Shown piece after piece: positions 34,378 through 43,037 of a stretch of 64,000 nt of DNA (position 1 is the first letter of the stretch; each line of letters begins with the position of its first letter). This DNA comes from Pseudomonas pudica (lineage in GTDB: Bacteria; Pseudomonadota; Gammaproteobacteria; Pseudomonadales; Pseudomonadaceae), in the NCBI RefSeq assembly GCF_015680405.1, contig NZ_JADLJS010000030.1:1-64000 (forward strand). The letters run 5' to 3'. A model generated the notes under the pieces. It worked only from the letters and a program-made list of their open reading frames with translations, searched no databases and was not told where the DNA came from. The translations under genes and the position numbers were made by a program.

Positions 34378-35379
34378 ATGACCCTACGCATCGCCATCAA
34401 TGGATTCGGCCGCATCGGGCGCAACGTCCTGCGCGCACTGTATACCCAAGGCTACCGCCAGGACCTGCAGGTCGTCGCTATCAACGACCTGGGCGACAGC
34501 GCCATGAATGCCCACCTGCTCAAGTACGACAGCGTGCACGGCACCTTCGACTCCAGCGTCGAGGCCGACCACGAAAGCCTCACGGTCAATGGTGACCGCA
34601 TCGCGGTCAGCGCCATCCGCAACCCGGCCGAACTGCCCTGGAAGGCCGAAGCGATCGACGTGGTGTTCGAATGCACCGGGCTGTTCACCGAGCGCGCCAA
34701 GGCCGCCGCGCACCTGGCTGCGGGGGCTGGCAAGGTGATCGTCTCGGCACCGGCCAAAGGCGCCGATGCCACCGTGGTGTACGGGGTCAACCACGACATC
34801 CTGCGGGCCTCGCACCAGATCATTTCCAATGCCTCGTGCACCACCAACTGCCTGGCACCGATTGCCCAGGTGCTGCACCGCGAGTTCGGCATCGAACAGG
34901 GACTGATGACCACCATCCATGCCTACACCAACGACCAGGTGCTGACCGATGTGTACCACGGCGACCCGTTCCGTGCGCGCTCGGCGACCCAGTCGATGAT
35001 CCCGAGCAAGACCGGCGCCGCCGAGGCCGTGGGCCTGGTGCTGCCGGAGCTGGCCGGCAAGCTGACCGGCATGGCAGTAAGGGTACCGGTGATCAACGTG
35101 TCGCTGGTTGACCTCACAGTCAACCTCAAGCGCGAGGCCACGGCCGAGCAGGTCAACCAGTTGTTCCTCGAGGCCAGCAAGCATTCCAGGGTATTGGGCT
35201 ACAACGCCTTGCCGCTGGTTTCCTGCGATTTCAACCACAACCCGCTGTCGTCGATCTTCGATGCCAACCATACCCGGGCCAACGGGCGCATGCTCAAGGT
35301 GCTGGCCTGGTATGACAACGAGTGGGGGTTCTCCAACCGCATGCTGGATAACTGCCTGGCGTTGTGCCGCGCCGGCTGA
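34378..35379 (+). CDS. gap-1: Glyceraldehyde-3-phosphate dehydrogenase, type I
   Basis: Oxidises the glyceraldehyde 3-phosphate released by Eda. The 333-residue protein has the Rossmann motif INGFGRIGRN at the N-terminus and the catalytic C154 in SNASCTTNCLAP, with the WYDNEWGFSNRM C-terminal signature. The ATG at 34378 gives MTLRIAINGFG and excludes an upstream extension in the same frame. Divergent from edd and under its own HexR operator. A remarkable hairpin follows the gene. Confidence 0.96.
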   Translation: MTLRIAINGFGRIGRNVLRALYTQGYRQDLQVVAINDLGDSAMNAHLLKYDSVHGTFDSSVEADHESLTVNGDRIAVSAIRNPAELPWKAEAIDVVFECTGLFTERAKAAAHLAAGAGKVIVSAPAKGADATVVYGVNHDILRASHQIISNASCTTNCLAPIAQVLHREFGIEQGLMTTIHAYTNDQVLTDVYHGDPFRARSATQSMIPSKTGAAEAVGLVLPELAGKLTGMAVRVPVINVSLVDLTVNLKREATAEQVNQLFLEASKHSRVLGYNALPLVSCDFNHNPLSSIFDANHTRANGRMLKVLAWYDNEWGFSNRMLDNCLALCRAG

Positions 35380-35399
35380 GCATGACACGGCATTTCTAC

Positions 35400-35447
35400 C
35401 GCCTGAGAGATCGAGCGCCGCCCGCGCGGCGCTCGATCTCTCAGGCG
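35400..35447. terminator. Perfect 22-bp stem-loop after gap-1
   Basis: Arms 35400-35421 and 35426-35447 are exact reverse complements with a four-base CCGC loop, starting 20 bases after the gap-1 stop. No T-run follows, so it is either an mRNA 3'-end stabiliser or an unconventional terminator. It is not a member of the REP families in this window. Confidence 0.6.
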
Positions 35448-35532
35448 CTGATAATGCCGCAGCGAGCGCCTCTGCGCCCAATACTCACAATCTTTACCCT
35501 TTCCTAACATTTCCAGGCTTGACCTTCGAGGA

Positions 35533-35553
35533 GGATGATAAGCATTATCATTA
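35533..35553. promoter_or_regulatory. Fur box upstream of the ECF sigma factor gene
   Basis: ATGATAA-GCA-TTATCAT is a perfect dyad matching the Fur consensus, 25 bases before the GTG start. It indicates iron-dependent repression of the haem uptake island. Confidence 0.85.
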
Positions 35554-35577
35554 ACCTTTCGTCGGCCAGGTCCCCCC

Positions 35578-36090
35578 GTGAGTCAGTCCCGGTTCAACTC
35601 TGTCTTCCTCGTCCAGCGCCTTACCCTGCTGCGCACCTTGCAGCGCATGGTGGGCAACCCCAACACGGCCGAGGACCTTTTGCAGGAAACCTACCTGCGG
35701 GTGTCCCGCGCCCTCGGTGAACGGCCCATCGAACACATCGAACCGTTCGTGTTCCAGACCGCACGCAACCTGGCCCTCGACCACCTGCGCGCGCGCCGAG
35801 TGCAATCGCGCATGCTGGTCGACGACGTGCCCGACGAGGTCCTGCACAGCGTGGCCGCGCCGGCCACCAGCAGCGAGGATGCGGCCCATGCCGAGCAGCT
35901 ACTCAAGCACCTGAGCATCAGCCTCAACCAGCTGAGCGAACGCCAGCAGCGCATCTTCATCCTCAGCCGCCTGCATGGCGCCACCTACCTGGAAATCGCC
36001 GAACAACTGAATGTTTCGCCCAGCACGGTACAGAAGGAACTGAAACTGATCATGGCGATCTGCATGGGGGTCGCCGACCGCCTCAAGTGA
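35578..36090 (+). CDS. FecI-type ECF sigma factor
   Basis: A 170-residue extracytoplasmic-function sigma factor that, with the next two genes, forms a cell-surface signalling unit. Region 2 contains AEDLLQETYLRVSRAL and PFVFQTARNLALDHLRARRV; region 4 contains LSERQQRIFILSRLHGATYLEIAEQLNVSPSTVQKEL split over a helix-turn-helix. The start is a GTG just downstream of a Fur box. By order and family (sigma, FecR, STN receptor) it resembles the haem-responsive HxuIRA/HasISR systems of other pseudomonads; it should direct transcription of the receptor gene. Confidence 0.9.
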   Translation: MSQSRFNSVFLVQRLTLLRTLQRMVGNPNTAEDLLQETYLRVSRALGERPIEHIEPFVFQTARNLALDHLRARRVQSRMLVDDVPDEVLHSVAAPATSSEDAAHAEQLLKHLSISLNQLSERQQRIFILSRLHGATYLEIAEQLNVSPSTVQKELKLIMAICMGVADRLK

Positions 36091-36160
36091 GGCAACGCAA
36101 AGCCCTTGCCACGCCCCGCCTCAGCCTTGATCATTCGCAAAAACCATTCAAGGATTCACC

Positions 36161-37120
36161 GTGACCGACAGCCCCCCTCGCCCGTCACCCGCCGGGCCCA
36201 GTGCTCGTGCTCGTGCCATGGACGAGGCGCTGGACTGGCTGGTACGCCTGCAATGCGCCGACGCCAAGGACACCCAGGCCTTCGAAGCCTGGCTGAGCGC
36301 AGCGCCGGAAAATGCCGAGGCCTATGTCGAGGCAGAAGCCCTGTGGAACGGCGCACCGCTGCACCAGGCGGCCGTGCAGATGCATCAGCAACAGCGCCGC
36401 TCGTGGCGCGGGCGCCTGCGCAGCCACTGGAAACCCCTGGCCACGGCGGCGCTGCTGCTGGTCGGGCTGTTCACCCTGGGCAACTTGCCCATACGCCTGC
36501 AGGCCGACCACTTGACGGTGGTGGGCGAGCGCCAGCGCCTGCAGCTGGAAGACGGCGTGAAAGTGCTGCTCAACACCAATTCGGCATTTGCCAGCGAGCA
36601 GCGTGACGGCCACCAGATCGCCCGCCTGCTACAGGGCGAGGCTTATTTCCAGGTCCCCGAGGGCGCGCTGCTGCCACTGGAAGTGCAGGCCGGGCCGTTG
36701 CGCGCGCAGGTGCGCGACACCGACTTTGCCGTGCGCTACCTCGATGGCGAGGCACAGGTGCGGGTGCAGCGCGGCGATGTCGACCTGCAGGGGGCCCGCG
36801 ACCAGCGCATTCGCCTGAGCGCCGGCGACAGCATCAGCGTCGGCCCCCAGGGGTTCGGCCAGCGCCAGCGCCCCGACATGCACAAGGACCTGGCCTGGGT
36901 CGACGGCCGCCTGGTGTTCGAGAATTGCCCGCTGAGCCAGGTGCTGGCCGAGGTGCAGCGCTACTACCCAGGCTGGATCATCAACCGCAATGCGCAGCTG
37001 GAAGACATGGCAGTCACCGGCAACTACCGCCTCGACCAGCCGCTGCAAACCCTGCGCGCGCTGGCCCACATCACCTCGGCACAGCTGCATGAGTACCCGG
37101 CGCTGGTCATCCTGAACTGA
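36161..37120 (+). CDS. FecR-type transmembrane anti-sigma factor
   Basis: A 319-residue inner-membrane regulator. The cytoplasmic N-terminal domain (about 15-85) has the DUF4880 pattern ALDWLVRLQCADAKDTQAFEAWLSAAPENAEAY; one membrane helix lies at about 91-107; the periplasmic FecR domain follows (about 115-210: GERQRLQLEDGVKVLLNTNS, GEAYFQV). The C-terminus (NCPLSQVLAEVQRYYPG, TGNYRLD) has the STN-like fold that contacts the receptor. GTG start with AAGGA upstream, 70 bases after the sigma gene. Confidence 0.9.
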   Translation: MTDSPPRPSPAGPSARARAMDEALDWLVRLQCADAKDTQAFEAWLSAAPENAEAYVEAEALWNGAPLHQAAVQMHQQQRRSWRGRLRSHWKPLATAALLLVGLFTLGNLPIRLQADHLTVVGERQRLQLEDGVKVLLNTNSAFASEQRDGHQIARLLQGEAYFQVPEGALLPLEVQAGPLRAQVRDTDFAVRYLDGEAQVRVQRGDVDLQGARDQRIRLSAGDSISVGPQGFGQRQRPDMHKDLAWVDGRLVFENCPLSQVLAEVQRYYPGWIINRNAQLEDMAVTGNYRLDQPLQTLRALAHITSAQLHEYPALVILN

Positions 37121-37244
37121 TCCGCAAATCTGAAACTCGACACGCTCCCATAGAAATCGCGATACAGATCGCCAGACCGCAATCCAACTTTTTTTACGCA
37201 GTCACGCTACCCCGCCCGTCTCGTTATAGCCAATGCAACTGATT

Positions 37245-37260
37245 CTCGTTTGAAAACGAG
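37245..37260. promoter_or_regulatory. Dyad upstream of the TonB receptor gene
   Basis: CTCGTTT-GA-AAACGAG is an exact 7-bp inverted repeat, 45 bases before the receptor ATG. It abuts a degenerate Fur-like stretch at 37236-37250. The two-base centre favours a protein-binding operator over an RNA hairpin. Promoter of the ECF sigma factor or a regulator site; unproven. Confidence 0.4.
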
Positions 37261-37305
37261 TACAGCCATCACCTATAACAGCCCGCGCGTCAGGGAGCGC
37301 TTCCG

Positions 37306-39909
37306 ATGTCCACAGGTCCTACCCGCCCCTCCACCCTTCCTCGCCACAGAGGGCAACTGTCCCTCCTGAGCCTTTCCCTACTGAACCTTGCCCTGCTCGC
37401 CAGCGGTGCCATAAGCCTGCCGGCACTGGCCACCGAAACGGCACAGGCCAGCAGCCCGCGCATGGGCGACTACCGCTTCAGCATCGGCCAGCAGCCGCTG
37501 GTTTCGGCCATCAATGCTTTCAGCCAGGTCACCGGCTGGCAGGTCGGCTTCAGCGCCGAACTGGCCGACGGCGTGGCATCGCCAGGGGTGCAGGGTTCGC
37601 TACCCCCGGAAGCCGCGCTCAAGCGCCTGCTACACGGCACCGGCCTGGGCTTTCGCAAGATCAGCAGTGGCAATGTGGTACTCGAACGCCAGGCCAGCGC
37701 CAACGTGATTGCCCTGCAACAAGTGACCGTCAGCGCCACCCGCAGCGCCCAGGACGTCAGCCAGGTGCCGAGCACCGTCAGCGTGCAGACACGCGAGCAA
37801 CTCGACCGGCAGAACGTCAACAACATCCAGGACCTGGTGCGCTACGAACCGGGCGTGTCGGTAGCTGGCACCGGCCAGCGCAGCGGCCTGAACGGCTACA
37901 ACATCCGTGGCATCGACGGCGAGCGCATCCTCACCCAGGTCGATGGCGTGTCGATCCCCGACAGCTTCTTCTTCGGCCCCTACGCCCAGACCCAGCGCAA
38001 CTACGTGGACCCGGAGATCGTCAAGCGTGTGGAAATCCTCCGCGGCCCGGCTTCGGTGCTGTACGGCAGCAACGCCATCGGCGGGGCAGTGAGCTACTTC
38101 ACCCTCGACCCGGACGACATCATCAAGCCGGGCAAGGACGCAGGCGCCCGCCTGAAGACTGGCTATAGCTCGGCCGACGAGAGCTGGCTGACCTCCGCCA
38201 CCGTCGCCGGCCGCCAGGGCGACTTCGACGGCCTGTTGCACCTGAGCCAGCGCAACGGCCACGAAACCGAGACCCACGGTGGCCACAGCGGTGACGGCCT
38301 GGCCCGTACCGAAGCCAACCCGATGGATGTGCGCACCACCAACGTGCTGGCCAAGCTGGGCTGGAACTACGCCGACGACGCGCGCCTGGGCTTCACCTAC
38401 GAACACTACAAGGATGACCGCGACCAGAACATCCTCAGTGCGGTGGGCGGGCCCTTCATTCCTGGCCTGGGTGCCTCGGGTTACTACAAGGCGCGTAATG
38501 GCAACGACACCATCACCCGCGAACGCTTTGGCATCAACCATGAGTTCGGCCTGGATTCGCTGGTCGCCGACCATGTGAAGTGGAGCCTGAACTACCAGAT
38601 CGCCAAGACCGACCAGCACACCGAGGAGGTCTACGCACCACCTGGCCGTCAGGTACTGCGTACCCGCGACACCCTCTACAAGGACCGCCAATGGGTATTC
38701 GATGCCCAGCTGGACAAGGCTTTCAGCCTCGGCGCCACCGACCACCTGCTGACCTACGGCACCACCCTCAAGCACGAGAAGGTCACCGGTTCGCGCAGCG
38801 GCACCGGCACCTGCCTGGCCGTTGGTTCAGGTTGTTCCGCCGCTGGCGCCGAGCGCCCGGCAGACGGCCAGGCGCTGGTCAGTGACTTCCCGGACCCGAC
38901 CGTGAACACCTACAGCCTGTTCGTACAGGATGAAATCCGCTGGAACAACTGGACCTTCCTGCCTGGCGCTCGTTACGACTACACGCGCATGAAGCCCAGG
39001 TTCACCGAGGAATTCCTGCGTGGCCTGGAGTCCTCCGGTACCGTGCCCACCTCCCAGGACGATTCGGACAAGAAGTGGCACCGTATCTCGCCCAAGTTCG
39101 GCCTGACCTACGCCTTCAACGACAACTACACCTGGTATGGCCAGTACGCCGAAGGTTTCCGCACCCCGACCGCCAAAGCCATGTACGGGAAGTTCGAGAA
39201 CATCGAGCAAGGCTACCGCGTAGAAGGCAACCCGGGCCTCGAACCCGAAAAGAGCAAAAGCTATGAAACCGGCCTGCGTGGCAACTTCGACGCAGGTAAT
39301 TTCGACGTGGCGGTGTTCTACAACAAGTACCGCGACTTCATCGACGAAGATGCCGTACAAAGCGCCAACCTGGAGCAGACCTTCAAGGCCAACAACATCA
39401 AGCACGCCACCATCAAGGGTGCCGAGGTCAAGGGCCGCCTGAACCTAAACCACTTCGGTGCGCCGCAGGGCCTGTATACCCAGGGCTCGATCGCCTACAC
39501 CTATGGCCGTAATGATGACACCGGCGAGCCACTGAACAGCGTCAACCCGCTCAAGGGCGTGTTCGGCCTGGGTTACGAACAACAGCACTACGGCGGCCTG
39601 CTGAGCTGGACACTGGTCAAGCGCAAGACCCGCGTCGACGACAGTACCTTCTACTCGCCCGACGGCTCGAGTTCCAAGTTCCGCACCCCAGGCTATGGGG
39701 TGCTGGACCTGACCGGTTACTACAAGGTTACCGACGATGTGACCATCAACGCCGGCCTGTACAATCTCACCGACAAGAAGTACTGGCAGTGGGATTCGGT
39801 ACGCAGCTACGACGGCCAGGGTGAAGCGGCCGTGACCCAGCCGGCCAACATCGACCGCCTGACCATGCCGGGGCGCAACTTCGGCATCAATGTGGTCTGG
39901 GATATCTGA
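37306..39909 (+). CDS. TonB-dependent haem/haemophore receptor with signalling domain
   Basis: Outer-membrane receptor of 867 residues. Signal peptide to about residue 43 (cleavage near ALA-TE), STN signalling domain at about 55-130 (LVSAINAFSQVTGWQVGFSA), plug domain at about 150-265 (VTVSATRSAQDVSQVPSTVS, VEILRGPASVLYGSNAIGG), then a 22-strand barrel. The FRTPTA and NPGLEPEKS boxes correspond to the FRAP and NPNL motifs of haem receptors, and the sequence ends with an aromatic-rich strand (FGINVVWDI). With the upstream sigma and anti-sigma genes and the downstream haem oxygenase, haem is the likely ligand. No hasA haemophore gene is nearby. Confidence 0.92.
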   Translation: MSTGPTRPSTLPRHRGQLSLLSLSLLNLALLASGAISLPALATETAQASSPRMGDYRFSIGQQPLVSAINAFSQVTGWQVGFSAELADGVASPGVQGSLPPEAALKRLLHGTGLGFRKISSGNVVLERQASANVIALQQVTVSATRSAQDVSQVPSTVSVQTREQLDRQNVNNIQDLVRYEPGVSVAGTGQRSGLNGYNIRGIDGERILTQVDGVSIPDSFFFGPYAQTQRNYVDPEIVKRVEILRGPASVLYGSNAIGGAVSYFTLDPDDIIKPGKDAGARLKTGYSSADESWLTSATVAGRQGDFDGLLHLSQRNGHETETHGGHSGDGLARTEANPMDVRTTNVLAKLGWNYADDARLGFTYEHYKDDRDQNILSAVGGPFIPGLGASGYYKARNGNDTITRERFGINHEFGLDSLVADHVKWSLNYQIAKTDQHTEEVYAPPGRQVLRTRDTLYKDRQWVFDAQLDKAFSLGATDHLLTYGTTLKHEKVTGSRSGTGTCLAVGSGCSAAGAERPADGQALVSDFPDPTVNTYSLFVQDEIRWNNWTFLPGARYDYTRMKPRFTEEFLRGLESSGTVPTSQDDSDKKWHRISPKFGLTYAFNDNYTWYGQYAEGFRTPTAKAMYGKFENIEQGYRVEGNPGLEPEKSKSYETGLRGNFDAGNFDVAVFYNKYRDFIDEDAVQSANLEQTFKANNIKHATIKGAEVKGRLNLNHFGAPQGLYTQGSIAYTYGRNDDTGEPLNSVNPLKGVFGLGYEQQHYGGLLSWTLVKRKTRVDDSTFYSPDGSSSKFRTPGYGVLDLTGYYKVTDDVTINAGLYNLTDKKYWQWDSVRSYDGQGEAAVTQPANIDRLTMPGRNFGINVVWDI

Positions 39910-39940
39910 CCTGAATTATCGCTGACAGGCTTGTTTCGTC

Positions 39941-40042
39941 AGTGCCGGCCTCTTCGCGGGTAAACCCGCTCCCACAGGGGCATCGCAGGCCCGAGGTTTG
40001 CGCAATACCTGTGGGAGCCGGTTCACCCGCGAAGAGGCCATT
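39941..40042. repeat. REP inverted pair (CGCGGGTAAACCCGC family)
   Basis: Two inverted copies between the receptor and the haem oxygenase gene; the second is slightly degenerate (GTTCACCCGCG). Confidence 0.87.
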
Positions 40043-40131
40043 ACTACCAGCACAAATACCGGCTTTTTTTACTGTTCCATCCCCACTGGTTCGTCTTGTC
40101 TCTAGACGCCCTTTTTTCCAAGGAATGCCCT

Positions 40132-40725
40132 ATGACCGACCGCCCAGCCCTGCGCTCCCAGCGCCTGAAACAGATCACCCACACCCCTCATGCCGAACTG
40201 GATGCACTGGTCAGTTCCCACGCCCCTTTCGACAGCCGCGAAAGCTTCGCCCGCTTCGTGGCCGCCCAGTACTTGTTCCAGGCCGAGCTGCAGGCTCTGT
40301 ACAACGACCCGCAACTGATCGCCATCGTCCCCGACCTGGCCGAGCGCTGCCGTGCCGAACAGGCCCGCCTGGACCTCGCCGACCTCGACACCGCAGTACC
40401 GCCAGCCGTGCCGGGGGCCCTGCGCAACCCGAGCCTGGGCGAGGCAATGGGCTGGATCTTCGTCTCCGAAGGCTCCAAACTGGGCGCTGCGTTTCTGATC
40501 AAGCGTGCCGTGGCCCTGGGACTGTCCGACAACTTCGGTGCTCGACACCTGGGTGAACCGGCCGGCGGCCGTGCTGAAGGCTGGAAGCAGTTCACCCGCA
40601 TTCTGGATGGCCTGGCCCTGTCCACCGAAGAGGACACCGCTGCCGAACGCGGCGCAGTTGCTGCCTTCGAGCGCTTCACCGAACTGCTCAAGCACGCCTA
40701 CGCTGCGGATGCCGCGCTGGTTTGA
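40132..40725 (+). CDS. hemO: Haem oxygenase (PigA/HemO type)
   Basis: Cytosolic enzyme that opens the haem ring to biliverdin, releasing iron. The 197-residue all-helical protein has a candidate proximal ligand H20 in ITHTPHAELD and the distal-helix glycine motif GWIFVSEGSKLGAAF, typical of bacterial haem oxygenases. The ATG at 40132 has AAGGA in front. It lies directly downstream of the haem receptor and completes the import-and-use pathway. The intervening REP may lower co-transcription. Confidence 0.92.
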   Translation: MTDRPALRSQRLKQITHTPHAELDALVSSHAPFDSRESFARFVAAQYLFQAELQALYNDPQLIAIVPDLAERCRAEQARLDLADLDTAVPPAVPGALRNPSLGEAMGWIFVSEGSKLGAAFLIKRAVALGLSDNFGARHLGEPAGGRAEGWKQFTRILDGLALSTEEDTAAERGAVAAFERFTELLKHAYAADAALV

Positions 40726-40779
40726 CACACCGTATCCGGCCACCCTACCGGTGGCCGAACCGCTTTATGCAATGAGACC

Positions 40780-41196
40780 ATGACCCGACCCGCCCGCTCG
40801 AAACTTGCCCGCCTGCTGTATGCACTCCTGGCTTACGTGAGCCTGGGCGTTGGCCTGGTCGCGATCGTCATCCCCGGCCTGCCGACCACCGAATTCATCC
40901 TGCTGGCCGCCTGGGCGGCCACGCGCAGTTCACCGCGCCTGTCTGCCTGGCTGGAGAACCACCGGCTGTTCGGGCCGATCCTGCACAACTGGCGCAATGG
41001 CAAGGTTATCCAGCGCCGGGCCAAGGTCAGCGCGACCCTCAGCATGCTGCTGTGCGCGGGCCTGATGCTGACGTTCCTGGAACACCGCTGGCCGGTGTTT
41101 CTGGCCATTGCCGGCATGGCCCTGGGCAACCTGTGGATCTGGTCCCGCCCGGAGCACGCCCCCTGCCCTGTCCGGTCACAAGCTCAGCAGCCCTGA
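40780..41196 (+). CDS. DUF454 (YbaN-like) inner-membrane protein
   Basis: A 138-residue protein with an N-terminal hydrophobic hairpin (about 11-48) containing the family motif GLPTTEFILLAAWAATRSSPR and two further helices at about 85-117. The WLENHRLFGPILHNWRNG segment is the conserved core of DUF454. Function unknown, although homologues often neighbour haem oxygenases and iron genes, as here. It starts 54 bases after hemO, and its 3' end overlaps the convergent arcD paralogue by 21 bases. Confidence 0.85.
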   Translation: MTRPARSKLARLLYALLAYVSLGVGLVAIVIPGLPTTEFILLAAWAATRSSPRLSAWLENHRLFGPILHNWRNGKVIQRRAKVSATLSMLLCAGLMLTFLEHRWPVFLAIAGMALGNLWIWSRPEHAPCPVRSQAQQP

Positions 41197-42603
41197 GTAC
41201 AGGGCATAGGCCGCCAGGGCGGCGCCGGCCAGCACGGCGGCGAAAATCAGCTTTTCCCAGGCAGTGAACAAGGCCTTTCCCTGCTCATGCTTGGCCCGGG
41301 CGAACAGGATAACGCCCGGCGCGTACAGCAGCGCCGACAGCAACAGGTACTTGAGCCCGCCGGCGTACAAGAGCCACACCGCATATACCAGGGCAATCAG
41401 CGCTACCAGCAGGTCCTTGCGGCGCAAGGCCGGCTGCCCGTCGTAGGTTTCTGCACGTACCGCCAACAGCACGGCGTAGGCCGCCGACCACAGGTAGGGC
41501 ACCAGGATCATCGACGACGCCAGGTAGATCAGGCTGGTATAGGTACCGGCGGAAAACAGCGTGATCAGCAGGAAGCCCTGGATCATGCAGTTGGTCAGCC
41601 ACAGGGCGTTGGCCGGCACATGGTTGGCGTTTTCCTGGGCCAGGAAGCGCGGCATGGTCTTGTCCCGTGCCGTGGCAAAGAGGATCTCGGCGCACAGCAA
41701 CGCCCAGGACAGCAGCGCGCCAAGCAGCGAAACCGCCAGGCCGATACTGATCAGCAAGGCGCCCCAGGGCCCGACGATATGCTCCAGCACCGAAGCCAGT
41801 GACGGGTTCTGCAGCCCGGCCAGTTCCGGCTGGGTCATCACCCCGAGCGACAGCACATTGACCAGCACCAGCAGCGCCAGCACCCCCAGGAAACCGATCA
41901 CGGTGGCCTTGCCGACATCCGAGCGGCGCTGGGCGCGCCCGGAATACACACTGGCACCCTCGATGCCGATGAACACGAACACAGTCACCAGCATCATGTT
42001 GCGCACCTGCTCCAGCACGCTGCCGAACTGCGGGTTGCTCAGACCCCAGATGTCACGGGTGAAGATATCGGCGCGAAAGGCAAATGCCGCTATCACCACG
42101 AAGATCAGCAATGGCACCACCTTGGCAACGGTGGTCACCTGGTTGATGAACGCCGCCTCCTTGATGCCGCGCAGCACCAGGAAATGCACCGCCCACAGCA
42201 GCAGCGACGCGCAACCGATGGCAATTGGCGTGTTGCCCTCGCCAAACACCGGGAAGTAGAACCCCAAGGTGCTGAACAGCAGCACGAAATAGCCGACGTT
42301 GCCCAGCCAGGCACTGATCCAGTAGCCCCAGGCCGAGGAAAAACCCATGTACTCGCCAAAGCCGGCCTTGGCGTAGGCGTACACCCCCGAGTCCAGCTCA
42401 GGCTTGCGGTTGGCCAGGGTCTGGAACACAAAAGCCAGGGCCAGCATGCCGATTGCGGTGATACCCCAACCGATCAGCACTGCCCCCACATCGGCACGCG
42501 CCGCCATGTTTTGCGGCAAAGAGAATATTCCGCCACCAATCATCGAGCCGACCACCAACGCGATCAGCGCACCCAGGCGCAGCTTTTGTCCCGGTTCGCT
42601 CAT
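41176..42603 (-). CDS. arcD: Arginine/ornithine antiporter, second copy
   Basis: A 475-residue, 12-helix APC-superfamily antiporter. It is identical in length and clearly paralogous to the product of 43038-44465 (by eye about three quarters identical; both share VGSMIGGGIFSLPQNMAA and LSLGVMTQPEL-type segments). It points away from the arc operon, with 434 bases between the two start codons. Exchange of arginine for ornithine is expected by homology, but a different amino acid preference or expression condition is possible. No convincing ANR box was found on its side; a partial one (8 of 10) lies at 42677-42690. Confidence 0.9.
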   Translation of the reverse strand: MSEPGQKLRLGALIALVVGSMIGGGIFSLPQNMAARADVGAVLIGWGITAIGMLALAFVFQTLANRKPELDSGVYAYAKAGFGEYMGFSSAWGYWISAWLGNVGYFVLLFSTLGFYFPVFGEGNTPIAIGCASLLLWAVHFLVLRGIKEAAFINQVTTVAKVVPLLIFVVIAAFAFRADIFTRDIWGLSNPQFGSVLEQVRNMMLVTVFVFIGIEGASVYSGRAQRRSDVGKATVIGFLGVLALLVLVNVLSLGVMTQPELAGLQNPSLASVLEHIVGPWGALLISIGLAVSLLGALLSWALLCAEILFATARDKTMPRFLAQENANHVPANALWLTNCMIQGFLLITLFSAGTYTSLIYLASSMILVPYLWSAAYAVLLAVRAETYDGQPALRRKDLLVALIALVYAVWLLYAGGLKYLLLSALLYAPGVILFARAKHEQGKALFTAWEKLIFAAVLAGAALAAYALYSGLLSL

Positions 42604-42963
42604 GAGCTTTCCTTTTTTAACGCGCTGTCATGGGTTTGAAACAGCCATGCCGTCCATATAGATGGCGTTACTTATAATGATCCGGACCAATGAAGCTATA
42701 GCACTAATAACTGCTTTGTCTATGCCCGCTTCCAGTAAAAACTAGCAGCTCGCGAGCAACTAGAGAAGGGCCCGATAAAGCTCGAAATTCTTGTGAAAAA
42801 TTTGCGAAAGCGGCAAAAGAGGCTAGCTTCAAGCTTCGCAGGCTGAACAGAGCGTTTGCTCTAGAAGGACATGGAGGTGCCAGCGTGCAAGGCCTGCAGC
42901 AAAAGTTGTCGGCACTCTCCGGGAGCTCCGTGAAGGAATTTTCCTACTTCACGTCGCCATGAA

Positions 42964-42977
42964 CTGACCCAAGTCAG
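42964..42977. promoter_or_regulatory. ANR/FNR-type box of the arcDABC promoter
   Basis: CTGAC-CCAA-GTCAG is a perfect dyad matching 8 of 10 consensus positions of the ANR site. Its centre (42970.5) is 41.5 bases before a predicted start at 43012, with a TACGCT -10 element at 43000-43005, the geometry of a class II anaerobic promoter. The remaining 42604-42963 holds no convincing gene. Confidence 0.65.
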
Positions 42978-43037
42978 CGAATGGCAGCGGCGTCGGATTT
43001 ACGCTGTCGTCAACTTTCTCCTGGCAGGAGTTGTTAA

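Noticed and set aside
35391..35450. Standard Rho-independent terminator after gap-1
   Set aside because: Stem is perfect but no T-run follows on either strand, so the classical label is not justified.
42677..42690. ANR box for the second arcD copy
   Set aside because: Two mismatches and a spacing to the nearest TATATG element that does not fit -41.5; kept only as a note.
42871..42933. 20-codon cysteine-rich ORF in the arcD/arcD gap
   Set aside because: AGAAGG is too close to the ATG, the ORF lies upstream of the predicted arcD transcript start, and it has no visible conservation signal.
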